Positions 50,358 to 60,669 are shown, counted from the stretch's first letter. The stretch is DNA of 64,000 nt from Helicostylum pulchrum (GCA_025677825.1 JAIXMO010000009.1:372001-436000), one strand, 5' to 3'. Translations and numbers: made by a program. Notes: generated by a model from the sequence alone, not told the origin.

Positions 50358-52131
50358 TTAGATAATAAACATGAGGTTAACATCAATAGGATGAGAAGAA
50401 GACATTTGAGGACGTTGAGAGTACTTGCTTTTCAAAATATCACGAACAGCATTAAGTAATTGAAGATAAGTCAGGTTATTATTTTGACGCAAAACGGTTG
50501 TAAAGGCGTAAGACATGGCACCAGTGGATTTACCATTCTCCATAGCATCAGCAGAAGTTTGACTATCTTTACAACCAGAGAACATAATAACATCTGCTTC
50601 AGAACTTTTAAATTTCTTGATACGTTCATCCACACCCTTTCTACCCATTAAACTTTTGCCAAGACCCATAAGCGAAGATAAAGCACCGGATTTATTACCG
50701 GATGCATAAGCAAGACCAGCACTTAATAATCCAGAACCAGCATCCTTAAAGATACTATCTTCCTTGACGGAACCTGAAGTAGAATATACATAAGGTAAAT
50801 CAATCGCAGTACCAGAGTGACAACTATCAAAGATACAAGTCAAACGAGCACCAGCAGGTAAAGGACGAACCATAATTTCGTGCATTTCATCATCAACAAT
50901 TTGTCCACTTTCACCTTCATATCTATCATGATCTACGGGATAAATAGTCTCATCATATCCATCATCCTCATCTCCATCAGTATCCTTTACTCTGCCACCA
51001 TGACCACTGAAATGGAAAAAGTAAGAATCGTTCATTTGTGCGTCACGTACAAGCCATTGCATAGCACTGATAATATTTTGCTTAGTGGGAAGAAATTTTT
51101 CATCCGTTTGATCATCAGTTAAAATAACCATATCTTCTGCCTTAAAGTTATAAAGTGTAATTAAAAACTCTTTAACGTTATTAACATCATTGATACAACC
51201 ATTCAATGCGTTTGCTGATCCAATATAATTAATACCAATCAATAATGCTCTCTTTCTTCCTTGACCTACACAATTAAATAAATGTAAGGCATTGATATGA
51301 TTTTTACACAATAAAACGTACAGTTAGAAAGCTTAAAGTCGGGTGGACTTTGGCCTTGCATGGTAGGATTGACATGCATAACAACATTACTGGCATCAGA
51401 ACTAGGTTGTTGACCATAAGGTACTACAATATTAAATATTAATAAATATATATTAACCTCGTGTCAAATAAATAAAACACTTACCCGGATTAGGTCCTTG
51501 GTTATGAGAAGAGTTGGGTGGTTGAGGATAGTTGGCTTGATTCATGTTGGGATCATTAGGTTGAAATACGGGATCAGGACCTACAATTCATTTGTCAGTT
51601 TTTTTCAGTAACAAAAAAATGGAAGTGTATATTAGTTTACCTGTGTAAGAAGGAGGCTGGATAGGACCACCTTGAGAACGTTGTTGCTATATATAAAAAA
51701 GAGACTTGAGTTTAGTTTGTTCATCTAATAGTTTTTTTTTTTTTTTTTTTTACATCATTGGGAGGAGGATAATCACCATAGTTTTGTTGTTGAGGAGGAG
51801 GATAGTTGCCATAGTTTTGTTGAGGTGGTTGAGGGTAACCAGGTGGCGCGCCATAGCCACCATAACCTTGAGGTGCAGGAGGATAATTGCCTTGACCTTG
51901 TTGAGGAGAAGGATAACCATACTGTTGAGGAGGTTGGCCATATTGCTGAGGAGGTTGACCGTATTGTTGTTGTTGAGGAGGTTGGCCGTATTGTTGTTGT
52001 TGAGGAGGTTGGCCGTATTGTTGTTGTTGAGGAGGTTGGCCGTATTGCTGTTGGCCATATTGTTGTTGTTGTTGAGGTGGTTGAGGTGGTTGACCATAAC
52101 CATGAGTACCGTAGCTTCCAGGATAAGCCAT
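50358..52131 (-). CDS. MCA1: Type I metacaspase
   Basis: Ca2+-dependent Arg/Lys-specific cysteine protease linked to protein quality control and cell death in fungi. Exons 51754-52131, 51641-51686, 51485-51580, 51322-51423 and 50358-51265 give 509 residues. A long Gln/Pro/Tyr/Gly-rich prodomain (repeats of GQPPQQQQY) is typical. The caspase-like domain starts CQGRKRALLIGINYIGS; the catalytic His is in FFHFSGHGGR and the Cys in FDSCHSGTA; DGYDETIYPVD is also conserved. The prodomain repeat gives long false ORFs in other frames. Confidence 0.96.
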
Positions 52132-52288
52132 ATTTTCTTTTTGTATACTATGAAAAGAAAAAGACAAAAATTGTTCAAAGCGCAGGAGTTTACCAAACTA
52201 GTATTGTATAACAAATCAATTCAGCCAATCACAAGGTTGAGTAATTTTAGAACAACACTCAGCTTATATAAAGTATATCTTTTACCAT

Positions 52289-52502
52289 TTACGTAACATG
52301 ATTAATAGGGTTCACGGTTAACTTACATGGATGAGAGCCGTATTTGATACGGCGAATGTTCAATTCAAGCTGAATTCCTCGACAAAATACGGCGGGTAAT
52401 TCTTTGTCTTGCAGTTTCAACGGAGAAATGAGCTTGATATTTTTAGCGGCATTCACATCACGCTGCCACACTATTCCGCAGTTTTTGCAAACGAGAGCAA
52501 CA
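52289..52502 (-). pseudogene. TnpB/Fanzor-like relic, group A, half zinc ribbon
   Basis: Minus-strand frame reading RRHVALVCKNCGIVWQRDVN then AAKNIKLISPLKLQDKEL. CxxC-x4-WQRDVNAAKN is the second half of the TnpB zinc ribbon with the third RuvC Asp. The first CxxC and everything upstream are missing. It lies about 160 bp upstream of the metacaspase start, within its promoter region. Confidence 0.65.
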
Positions 52503-52624
52503 TGGCGGCGAGAGTCTAGTTACCTTTACGAGAGAGAAGGACTTTTACAAGAGTTTCATATCTATTCCCACTTCCCCTTTATTTCGCTTTAAGGTTATTT
52601 AAGCGTAGGGTTTGGTTGTCGAAC

Positions 52625-53040
52625 CTACAAGAGATACTCAGCTTTAGAAAAAAAACAGCCATGCAAAACTATATTTTTTTTCCTCCGTCTGCAATAACAT
52701 AAACTAGCCGTCTCTACGGACGTTAAACCCCCCGTCCGTAATGATGTTAAGCTACCTTTCTTTTTTGTAGAAGGCAAAACCCTGGTCGATCCCAGGCTAC
52801 GTTTTTTTTCCACTTCCTTTGCCGTAGGCCAAATAAAAGGAAATTGCGTTGTTTCTTCTTCTGGAAATACTCTGGTAACTTTCGCACTGTGTCGTGGGCC
52901 TGGGGGGGGGGGGGGGTGCTGGTGAATTTTTTCGCTGGTGAATTAAAAGCGAAGAGCATACATGAACGGAGGCCTCCTCGTGGCTATGCTCGGAAAACGG
53001 TCTCTTCTTTTTTATTTAAAAAAAAGAGAACGGCAAACGT
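52625..53040. other. Element debris with hairpins and a G run
   Basis: A minus frame (52625-52813) reads STKKKGSLTSLRTGGLTSVE, which I associate with C-terminal tails of group A elements (inference). It encodes an 8-bp hairpin, TACGGACG/CGTCCGTA, at about 52716-52742. CCTGG/CCAGG follows at about 52782-52797, ahead of a T run. A 15-base G run lies at 52902-52916. Confidence 0.4.
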
Positions 53041-53094
53041 CTGACTTACTAAACGTAGTATACCTATAAACAAGTTTACACTATAATTACCAGT

Positions 53095-53195
53095 ATTCAG
53101 GCTTTTTGGACACCAAAATTTAATTTCATAAAAGCAAAAGGGCTATTTCTTTGAAAAACGCCCTAAAAAAGCAAGAGTTTATCGACAGCCTGAAT
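53095..53195. repeat. Nested inverted repeat with the shared hairpin
   Basis: ATTCAGGCT (53095-53103) and AGCCTGAAT (53187-53195) form a 9-bp inverted repeat around a 101-bp segment. Inside, at 53140-53163, is an imperfect hairpin (GGGC...GCCC) whose flanks match those of the hairpin at 36437-36463. This looks like the end structure of a small element. Confidence 0.45.
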
Positions 53196-54040
53196 TCTCT
53201 GAAAAGTAAAACAGTACTTGAAGATAATGTTTTATCTCACGTTAACGGCTTAATTTTAAGAAAGGTAACTTAATCTCAAATATATACACATACATATAAA
53301 TGAGTACTGATATCAATCGGATTATGTAGTACGATGAGTTGAACCTCAAAGCCTTGATTGCTGAGATCAAGAGAGACCAAGTATCAGTATTTTTTTCCCT
53401 GTTAAACCAAATTTAACAACCAAATAAAAAAGGAGATTTAAATAAAAATATTAATTAGGCCGCGTTGGTTTACATAAAAACTATCTCGATTAGACATTTT
53501 TTGCAGTTTGAAGTCTAAAAGGCAAAGCTCGTCTCACGAAACCAGTTGCCCTTTTACTTTGAGAATTCTCGCGTAATTTTTGGTCTCTTAATAAGCATTG
53601 ATACCGAGCGAACATGCTGTTATGTTATAATCTTTCAGAGTTTCTTTTATAACTGATTTTTTGTTTATATGGGAGGTCGTTTATGACCCTTAAGTTTTTA
53701 TTATAAACAGACAGGACACCGTGGTCAATTGTCTAAAATATTTACAGGGATAGTGTTTTTAGCTTATATTTTTCAAGTTCTGTGAACCATGTGTGATAGA
53801 GTAGGAAATTAATTATTTTTGTTAGAAGAATTAGTGACAATCTACCGATATCTTCAGGCACCGTAAAGCGATAAATGGAACGCCCTCGGATCATGCAAAC
53901 AATTTCAAATAAACAGGATAAAAACACTCAAGGGACAGGATTTGGCACTTACTTGCCACAAACACCACCAGTCAACCTCTTCGCATACATCTAAAACCAA
54001 CGACCAGCCGCTAAAAAACATATTTGACTTATAAATAAAC
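53196..54040. other. Region without supportable gene
   Basis: AT-rich sequence leading into a Tc1/mariner fragment. Short open stretches near 53300 and 53742 have no motif. Confidence 0.4.
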
Positions 54041-54298
54041 TTGACTTATTACAGTACTGAGAAAGCCTTCAAAATAATTCATGGAAGTAAAACTACTTAC
54101 TCTCCCGAGCTTAACCCAATAGAACAATTCTGGGCAATGACAAAGAGTAAGGTTAAGCGCCATAGGTTTTTGCAGAAAGACGCTTTATCAAAGAGAATTA
54201 CAGAAGCCTGCAAAAGTATGGAGAAAAGTCACTTCAAAGGCTTTGTTTCGCATTCTTACAAGTGCTGGGATAAATGTCGAAACAAGGAGCCTATGTAA
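54041..54298 (+). pseudogene. Tc1/mariner (IS630-type) transposase, C-terminal fragment
   Basis: The 85-codon frame contains TYSPELNPIEQFWAMTKSKV and ends ISSxSYKCWDKC-like, here FKGFVSHSYKCWDKC. SPxLNPIExxW is the DDE domain block with the third catalytic acidic residue. The first two catalytic residues and the HTH are not upstream, so it is a truncated copy. Its stop overlaps the start codon of the heptad-repeat gene (TAATG). Confidence 0.75.
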
Positions 54299-56658
54299 TG
54301 GCATCGACAACCACACCAGAAGTCAATAACACAGCGATTAAGAAAAAGGTAAGCTATAATCAGATCAGCAACAAACAATTTTAACATTATTATATTTTTT
54401 TTATGTAGGTCATACAGCATTGGCAAGCATTTTTAAGAGCACCAAGTGTAGGACATCTTAGAAAAGATATGGGACACCTCAGAAAAGATATGGGACACTT
54501 CAGAAAAGATGTAGGACACCTCAGAAAAGATATGGGACACCTCAGAAAAGATGTAGGACACCTCAGAAAAGATGTGGGACACTTAAGAAAAGATATGGGA
54601 CACCTCAGAAAAGATGTAGGACACCTCAGAAAAGATATGGGACACTTCAGAAAAGATGTAGGACACCTCAGAAAAGATGTAGGACACTTCAGAAAAGATG
54701 TAGGACACTTAAGAAAAGATATGGGACACCTCAGAAAAGATATGGGACACTTCAGAAAAGATATGGGACACTTAAGAAAAGATATGGGACACCTCAGAAA
54801 AGATATGGGACACCTCAGAAAAGATGTAGGACACCTCAGAAAAGATGTAGGACACTTCAGAAAAGATATGGGACACTTAAGAAAAGATATGGGACACCTC
54901 AGAAAAGATATGGGACACTTCAGAAAAGATGTAGGACACTTAAGAAAAGATATGGGACACCTCAGAAAAGATGTAGGACACCTCAGAAAAGATATGGGAC
55001 ACTTCAGAAAAGATGTAGGACACCTCAGAAAAGATGTAGGACACTTCAGAAAAGATGTAGGACACTTAAGAAAAGATATGGGACACCTCAGAAAAGATAT
55101 GGGACACTTCAGAAAAGATGTAGGACACCTCAGAAAAGATGTAGGACACTTAAGAAAAGATATGGGACACCTCAGAAAAGATATGGGACACCTCAGAAAA
55201 GATATGGGACACCTCAGAAAAGATGTAGGACACCTCAGAAAAGATGTAGGACACTTCAGAAAAGATATGGGACACTTAAGAAAAGATATGGGACACCTCA
55301 GAAAAGATATGGGACACCTCAGAAAAGATGTAGGACACCTCAGAAAAGATGTAGGACACTTCAGAAAAGATATGGGACACTTAAGAAAAGATATGGGACA
55401 CCTCAGAAAAGATATGGGACACTTCAGAAAAGATGTAGGACACTTAAGAAAAGATATGGGACACCTCAGAAAAGATGTAGGACACCTCAGAAAAGATATG
55501 GGACACTTCAGAAAAGATGTAGGACACCTCAGAAAAGATGTAGGACACTTCAGAAAAGATGTAGGACACTTAAGAAAAGATATGGGACACCTCAGAAAAG
55601 ATATGGGACACTTCAGAAAAGATGTAGGACACCTCAGAAAAGATGTAGGACACTTAAGAAAAGATATGGGACACCTCAGAAAAGATATGGGACACTTCAG
55701 AAAAGATATGGGACACTTAAGAAAAGATATGGGACACCTCAGAAAAGATATGGGACACCTCAGAAAAGATGTAGGACACCTCAGAAAAGATGTAGGACAC
55801 TTCAGAAAAGATATGGGACACTTAAGAAAAGATATGGGACACCTCAGAAAAGATATGGGACACTTCAGAAAAGATGTAGGACACTTAAGAAAAGATATGG
55901 GACACCTCAGAAAAGATGTAGGACACCTCAGAAAAGATATGGGACACTTCAGAAAAGATGTAGGACACCTCAGAAAAGATGTAGGACACTTCAGAAAAGA
56001 TGTAGGACACTTAAGAAAAGATATGGGACACCTCAGAAAAGATATGGGACACTTCAGAAAAGATGTAGGACACCTCAGAAAAGATATGGGACACCTCAGA
56101 AAAGATATGGGACACCTCAGAAAAGATATGGGACACTTCAGAAAAGATGTAGGACACTTCAGAAAAGATATGGGACACTTAAGAAAAGATATGGGACACC
56201 TCAGAAAAGATATGGGACACCTCAGAAAAGATATGGGACACTTCAGAAAAGATGTAGGACACCTCAGAAAAGATATGGGACACCTCAGAAAAGATGTAGG
56301 ACACCTCAGAAAAGATGTAGGACACTTCAGAAAAGATGTAGGACACTTAAGAAAAGATATGGGACACTTCAGAAAAGATATGGGACACTTAAGAAAAGAT
56401 ATGGGACACCTCAGAAAAGATATGGGACACCTCAGAAAAGATATGGGACACCTCAGAAAAGATATGGGACACCTCAGAAAAGATGTAGGACACCTCAGAA
56501 AAGATGTAGGACACTTCAGAAAAGATGTGGGACACTTCAGAAAAGATGTGGGACACTTCAGAAAAGATGTGGGACACTTCAGAAAAGATGTGGGACACTT
56601 CAGAAAAGATGTAGGACACTTAAAAAAGATGTGGGATACTTCAACTGCACGCAGATGA
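54298..56658 (+). CDS. Giant heptad-repeat protein, 766 residues
   Basis: Exon 1 (54298-54348) reads MASTTTPEVNNTAIKKK; a 60-bp intron (GTAAGC ... TTATGTAG) leads in frame to exon 2 (54409-56658), VIQHWQAFLRAPSV followed by about 104 consecutive 7-residue units GH(L/F)RKD(M/V), then GHLKKMWDTSTARR after a 1-base deletion in the last unit. Hydrophobics alternate 3 and 4 apart (M/V, then L/F), as in coiled coils, with Arg and Asp in the flanking positions; Gly in every unit is unusual for that. No signal peptide or known domain. It could instead be a 21-bp minisatellite that happens to be open; the matching splice junction argues for a gene. Confidence 0.55.
54451..56640 (+). repeat. 21-bp minisatellite with higher-order structure
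   Basis: About 104 tandem 21-bp units. Variation is almost confined to one Leu/Phe codon (CTC, TTA or TTC) and one Met/Val codon (ATG, GTA or GTG). The order of variants is itself repeated: a block of about 15 units beginning TTC-ATG, TTA-ATG, CTC-ATG, TTC-GTA, TTA-ATG recurs from about 54853, 55353 and 55800, so the array grew by duplicating 450-500 bp blocks. The last units are homogenised TTC-GTG. Confidence 0.97.
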
Positions 56659-56791
56659 TGGGAGAAATCTGGCAGTTCATGCTCATAGCATCGTGGACAG
56701 TTATGTTTTTTTTTTTTACATACACGCCATGGATGATACTGGTTTTTAGTCTTAATTGGTACGCTTGATTTTATTTTTTTGGTAAGGTGTA

Positions 56792-57850
56792 ATTTTTTTT
56801 TGGTATGACTCCAAATAGGAGTTGGGACGAATTAAATTTTTTTTTTTGGGATTAAATGATAAGTTTTTAGGCGTGTGTCTTTTTTTTGGTACCAGATCAT
56901 TTAGAAATTAACATGGACTTCATTAACTTTATACCTCCAAGCGACTATTATATTATTGATGATGAGTCTGAAGAACAGATGGAAGATGTAGCCTATCAAT
57001 ACGGCGACATCGAAAAGATCATTGACTTCGATTCACCACCTACCGAAATTCCAAAAGTGGACACAACTATGGAAATCGATTCGCTTACGGAAAGCATAAA
57101 GACTGTATCTATTGACGACGGTTGCAAAAAGTACAAGAAGTACACACCCGAGCAAGTGCGCATGTTCATACAGATAATGCAAGGCGAAGGTATTACTGTA
57201 CCTAAAGTGGCAGTACGTTGTAACATTCCTCGACAAAGCGCTTACAGGCTGCTCAAAGAATTCAACGATAGCAACGGTAGTGTACTGCCTGGTTTTGCTC
57301 CGAAAGCCAAGAACAGAGGTACGAAACAAAAGCTTTTCGGTCAGCATTCCCTGTTTTTGATTGATTACTGATATATACACGCTATATATTCACACCTTTT
57401 GATTACTATTTTGAAGTCTGCTTTGCTGCTTTATTTTGACAAGTATAGATTTACTACGGGTAAATCTATAACGCGTGTATTTTCCTTATAAAAGATGTCC
57501 GTGACACTGTTACGCAAATTTCCTATTCTTATTTATCGTGATCTGCTCACTCAAATAATACCACAGACAACTCGGTCCGTTCACTTCCATAAAAGGGTTA
57601 CTTCTTGTATATATGTTATGATGATTACTATTATGAACAACTCCCTATTTTACCATCATCTGATTCAACTGTCATTGAAATCTTCTCATTCATATAAATA
57701 GCCATTCTTTTCCCTTTCAAATAATAAAATCTTTTGCTTTACTTTTATCAATTTTATTGACTTATTAATATATTAGCAAATATATCAATGCGTGCCAAAA
57801 AAAATAATAAAGTGTGCCAAATTTATTTTGGAGTCGTACCAAAAAAAAAT
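56792..57850 (+). mobile_element. Deleted Tc1/mariner element with TIRs and TA duplication
   Basis: The left end ATTTTTTTTTGGTATGACTC (56792 on) and the right end, read inward from 57850, ATTTTTTTTTGGTACGACTC, are inverted repeats continuing CCAAA. TA flanks both ends, the Tc1/mariner target duplication. The element is 1,059 bp and holds only the N-terminal part of a transposase; the DDE catalytic part is missing. Confidence 0.8.
56913..57371 (+). pseudogene. Tc1/mariner transposase N-terminal part
   Basis: The frame reads MDFINFIPPSDYYIIDD, an acidic stretch, then a helix-turn-helix domain YTPEQVRMFIQIMQGEGITV, PKVAVRCNIPRQSAYRLLKE, and stops at HSLFLIDY where family members continue into the catalytic domain. 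An upstream in-frame ATG lies at 56886. It could make a DNA-binding-only protein, but I treat it as a truncated copy. Confidence 0.65.
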
Positions 57851-58898
57851 TAAGTAGACATCGCTCTCATTCAAATAACAAATGTCAGTTACTGGACAAT
57901 TGAAATTGATGTTATTGACCAATCAAAATTATTTTTGTATTTTCTCGATTATTTTTTAGTTGCAATTCGTGTGATCTCTTAACGTGCATCCACTTTTAAA
58001 TCAGCACTTTTAACCCCGATTTCCCCCTTTTTTTTTCTTTCGATTAAACACGATGGCAAACCTTTTTAAACATAAATAAATAAACGGAAAGTATTCTAAA
58101 GAGCGTTAGTAACAGATTCCATTCGGTGTTTTTTGTATATTAGCTTTATTTTTTTCGAAACTTCAATTCGAAGTTTGAATATTTAAGCACTGTAGTAAAA
58201 ATTTGACCTCCCTTTACTTTGAGCTATTAGCCAGTCATCTAGCGTTACTGAGTTTTAAAAGTGACAATATTGCTTAAATGTTTAGCCGATATTAAAAAAC
58301 GGCAGTCAGTAGAGTGGGATTTCAATACTGATTTTTCTTTTGGATTAAACACGATGGGAAACATTTTTAAAGACAAAACAATCAGTGTAAAACGTTCTAA
58401 AATGTGCTACTAGAACGATATATTCAGTGTTTTTTGCATATCTTCTTTACGTTTTTCAAAAAGTTTATTCGAAGTTTGATCGGCATTGCAATAGCGACAC
58501 AAATAAAAAATATTTTATTGTTCATCACATAGTCACAATGTGGAGAAAATTTATTAAAAACAGATGACCTTTTATGTAGTAATAAGATCTCAGTTGTATG
58601 TAAGAGAGCCGTCAGTTCGACATATGTAGCTTTATTTTATATAATAATAAATACAAAAGACATAATTTACTATTAGCTTTTTTTTTTCGTAAACCTACCT
58701 TGTTTACTACATGAATATTTAAGCATTATATAAATGATTGACCCGGAACTTGTAGCTATTAACCAATCATGCAACGTTACTAAATTCAACAGGTGTCGAT
58801 ATTATTAGTTTTTACTTATTAAGTAGTTAATAAAAAAAAGTTTTTTTCTATTTTTATCAACTTTAGTTATTATATTACAAAACAAATAAAAATTTAAA
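57851..58898. other. Leader region with diverged direct repeats
   Basis: Upstream of the recombinase-like relic. A segment of about 150 bp starting GATTAAACACGATGG at 58042 recurs at 58343 (about 301 bp apart); another starting GAATATTTAAGCA at about 58184 recurs near 58713. No gene seen. Confidence 0.5.
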
Positions 58899-60076
58899 AT
58901 GGCGAGATTATCTAACAGAAAAAAGAGCATGATTCAAATTTTACGTAAAGCTCGTGGTGTCGCTGAGATTATCAATGTTGATAGTGAAGATTTAACGGTA
59001 GTAGATGTTCAGCCTGTCGATACTGTCGAAGAAACAACTGTTCAATCAGTTAACTCTATCTTGAAGGATGACGAAATTAGTAGAAAAAAGGCAAAAGAAC
59101 ATCTAGAAAAAAGTGGCTTACTTGCAGTACACATACGTAATCACGATCCTTTTCAACCGATGACCATTGGTATCAATGTACACGAGCGAGATTCCTTCAA
59201 ATCCATAAGTTATCCCGATTCTCCAACGATGCCATCTACAGATTTACCTGAAAGAAATTGCCACCGATGAAAATCCTTTGAACGACAATTGATATTCCAA
59301 ACAATTCCTAACTGCAGAAGATCAATACCAACTAATGTGCAGTGTGTTCCCGCGTCTTAAAAATCATTTTAGCGTAAATCAACTTCAATATTGGATTAGA
59401 CAGGCAAATATCTGGGGAAAATCAGGACACTCATGAAAAAATCAACGAAAACCTGGACGAAACTTATGAACAGCTAAGGGGTAAAATCACTTCACTAAAT
59501 TTTGGGTTTCCATATTTTAACAATCTATTCTGTAGCGTTCGTGACGGATACTTCCGACTCAGTCAAGGCATACTGGAAATATTTACAACATGATACCAAA
59601 TACATAACAATTGGATACGCACGTAAATCGCCAACTGACGAAACAAAAGAATCACGAATACGTTTATTACAGTTAATGGTGAACAAATTATACTTCCGCG
59701 GAAAGTGCGAAGAAGTATTCGTGAGCCCAATTTGCAAAGCAGACCAACCAATATTAGAAAGAGACTCGCCAAAGCAGGATGATTTACTGCTGCATTTAAA
59801 AGGATCCCATGGCGATATTTCAGGTACATCAAGGTTCAGTATAATAGCTATAATAACTGAAGATTTTCTATAAATTTAGTTGCACGCGTCCATTTCAGCC
59901 AAAAACCTTTTTTTTTCATGCTAATTAATTTGAATACTAGGCAATGCAGCAATATCAAGGAAGTTGTTGTAGACCGTGGCTCTTCGTTTGAGATCTTATC
60001 ACGTTTTGATCTTTTGAAAAATAATGATCTGGAAAAATTTAAATGTCGACATGCCAACGTTAAACGATCAAAGTAA
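58899..60076 (+). pseudogene. Serine-recombinase-like gene, broken
   Basis: The first ORF (58899-59270) has a basic start MARLSNRKKSMIQILRKARG. After a stop at 59305 and frame changes the reading continues LTAEDQYQLMCSVFPRLKNH, FSVNQLQYWIRQANIWGK, HEKINENLDETYEQLR, then (59502-59873) YITIGYARKSPTDETKESRI, RLLQLMVNKLYFRGKCEEVF and VSPICKADQP. GYARKS-x2-DE resembles the catalytic N-terminus of serine recombinases (YxRxS with nucleophilic Ser). A last piece, NIKEVVVDRGSSFEILSRFD to a stop at 60076, looks C-terminal. Such genes accompany TnpB-type nucleases in IS607-like elements. Family call by motif only. Confidence 0.55.
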
Positions 60077-60489
60077 TTTTTTTTTCGTGCCAATGGTTTG
60101 TCTAATAAAAAACGAAAAAGAAGTTGTTTATTGCAAGTTTATTTTCCCTTTTTTTAAAAAAAAAATAAAGTGCTTACGCCGCAGCAATCCAATTTGATAT
60201 TGTAATGACAGATTGATCTTTGGGAAATTTGAAAAGAATATGATTAGGTCGCTCTCATTGTAAAAGCTGACGTATGTTATTTTGAATGAGAGCGACCATT
60301 TTTCGATGCAATGGCTACTTTTCATCCATGGCATGTATGTATAAAAGAAAACATAACTGTCCACTGAAGTGGGAAAAAAAAAAGTGTAAATAGATTCACG
60401 TCGGTAAACTTATTTTAACTCGTAAAAAACCACATGCGCATTCCTTTAGCTAGAACAATAACAATCACATCATGTAGCAATTGCAGTAC
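60077..60489. other. Spacer, no gene seen
   Basis: AT-rich, with a T(8)A(10)-type palindrome at about 60150-60168. The minus ORF at 60128-60364 has no motif. A short inverted repeat (CGCTCTCATT ... AATGAGAGCG) lies at about 60250-60294. Confidence 0.4.
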
Positions 60490-60510
60490 TACATTATAGC
60501 TGCTTTTTTC

Positions 60511-60668
60511 GCATGCTACGCTCGCGAAGCAGCGTCGCCCTGTGGGTTTAGAAGCGATTATAAATTCTTATAAGATCCCCTCGAAGAGGGGATAGAACAG
60601 TCAACTGAGGTTGACAGTTCAATGCTAAACCTCTTGAAAAAAAAAAAGCCGAGGATTAAATTCCGCTT
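60511..60668 (+). ncRNA. Candidate structured RNA with nested hairpins
   Basis: A 7-bp helix, GGTTTAG (60545-60551) with CTAAACC (60625-60631), encloses three hairpins: TTATAA/TTATAA (60558-60573), ATCCCCTC/GAGGGGAT with a GAA loop (60575-60593, perfect 8 bp), and GAAC-A-GTCAAC/GTTGAC-A-GTTC (60595-60620). An upstream GC-rich piece GCTACGCTCGCGAAGCAGCG also folds, and GAAGCG (60551-60556) can pair with CGCTTC (60664-60669). This resembles a multibranch RNA; it is not a tRNA, and I recognise no known class. Strand and transcription are unproven; the fold is symmetrical on both strands. Confidence 0.45.
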
Positions 60669-60669
60669 C

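Noticed and set aside
51706..52296. Plus-strand Arg/Leu-rich ORFs of up to 196 codons
   Set aside because: Shadows of the Gln/Pro repeat in the metacaspase prodomain.
52770..52812. tRNA-like arm with CCTGG/CCAGG stem followed by T run
   Set aside because: No acceptor stem, D arm or A box; a single hairpin is not enough for a tRNA call.
54451..56640. CRISPR-like array
   Set aside because: Units are contiguous without unique spacers, and this is a eukaryotic nuclear sequence; it is a tandem repeat.
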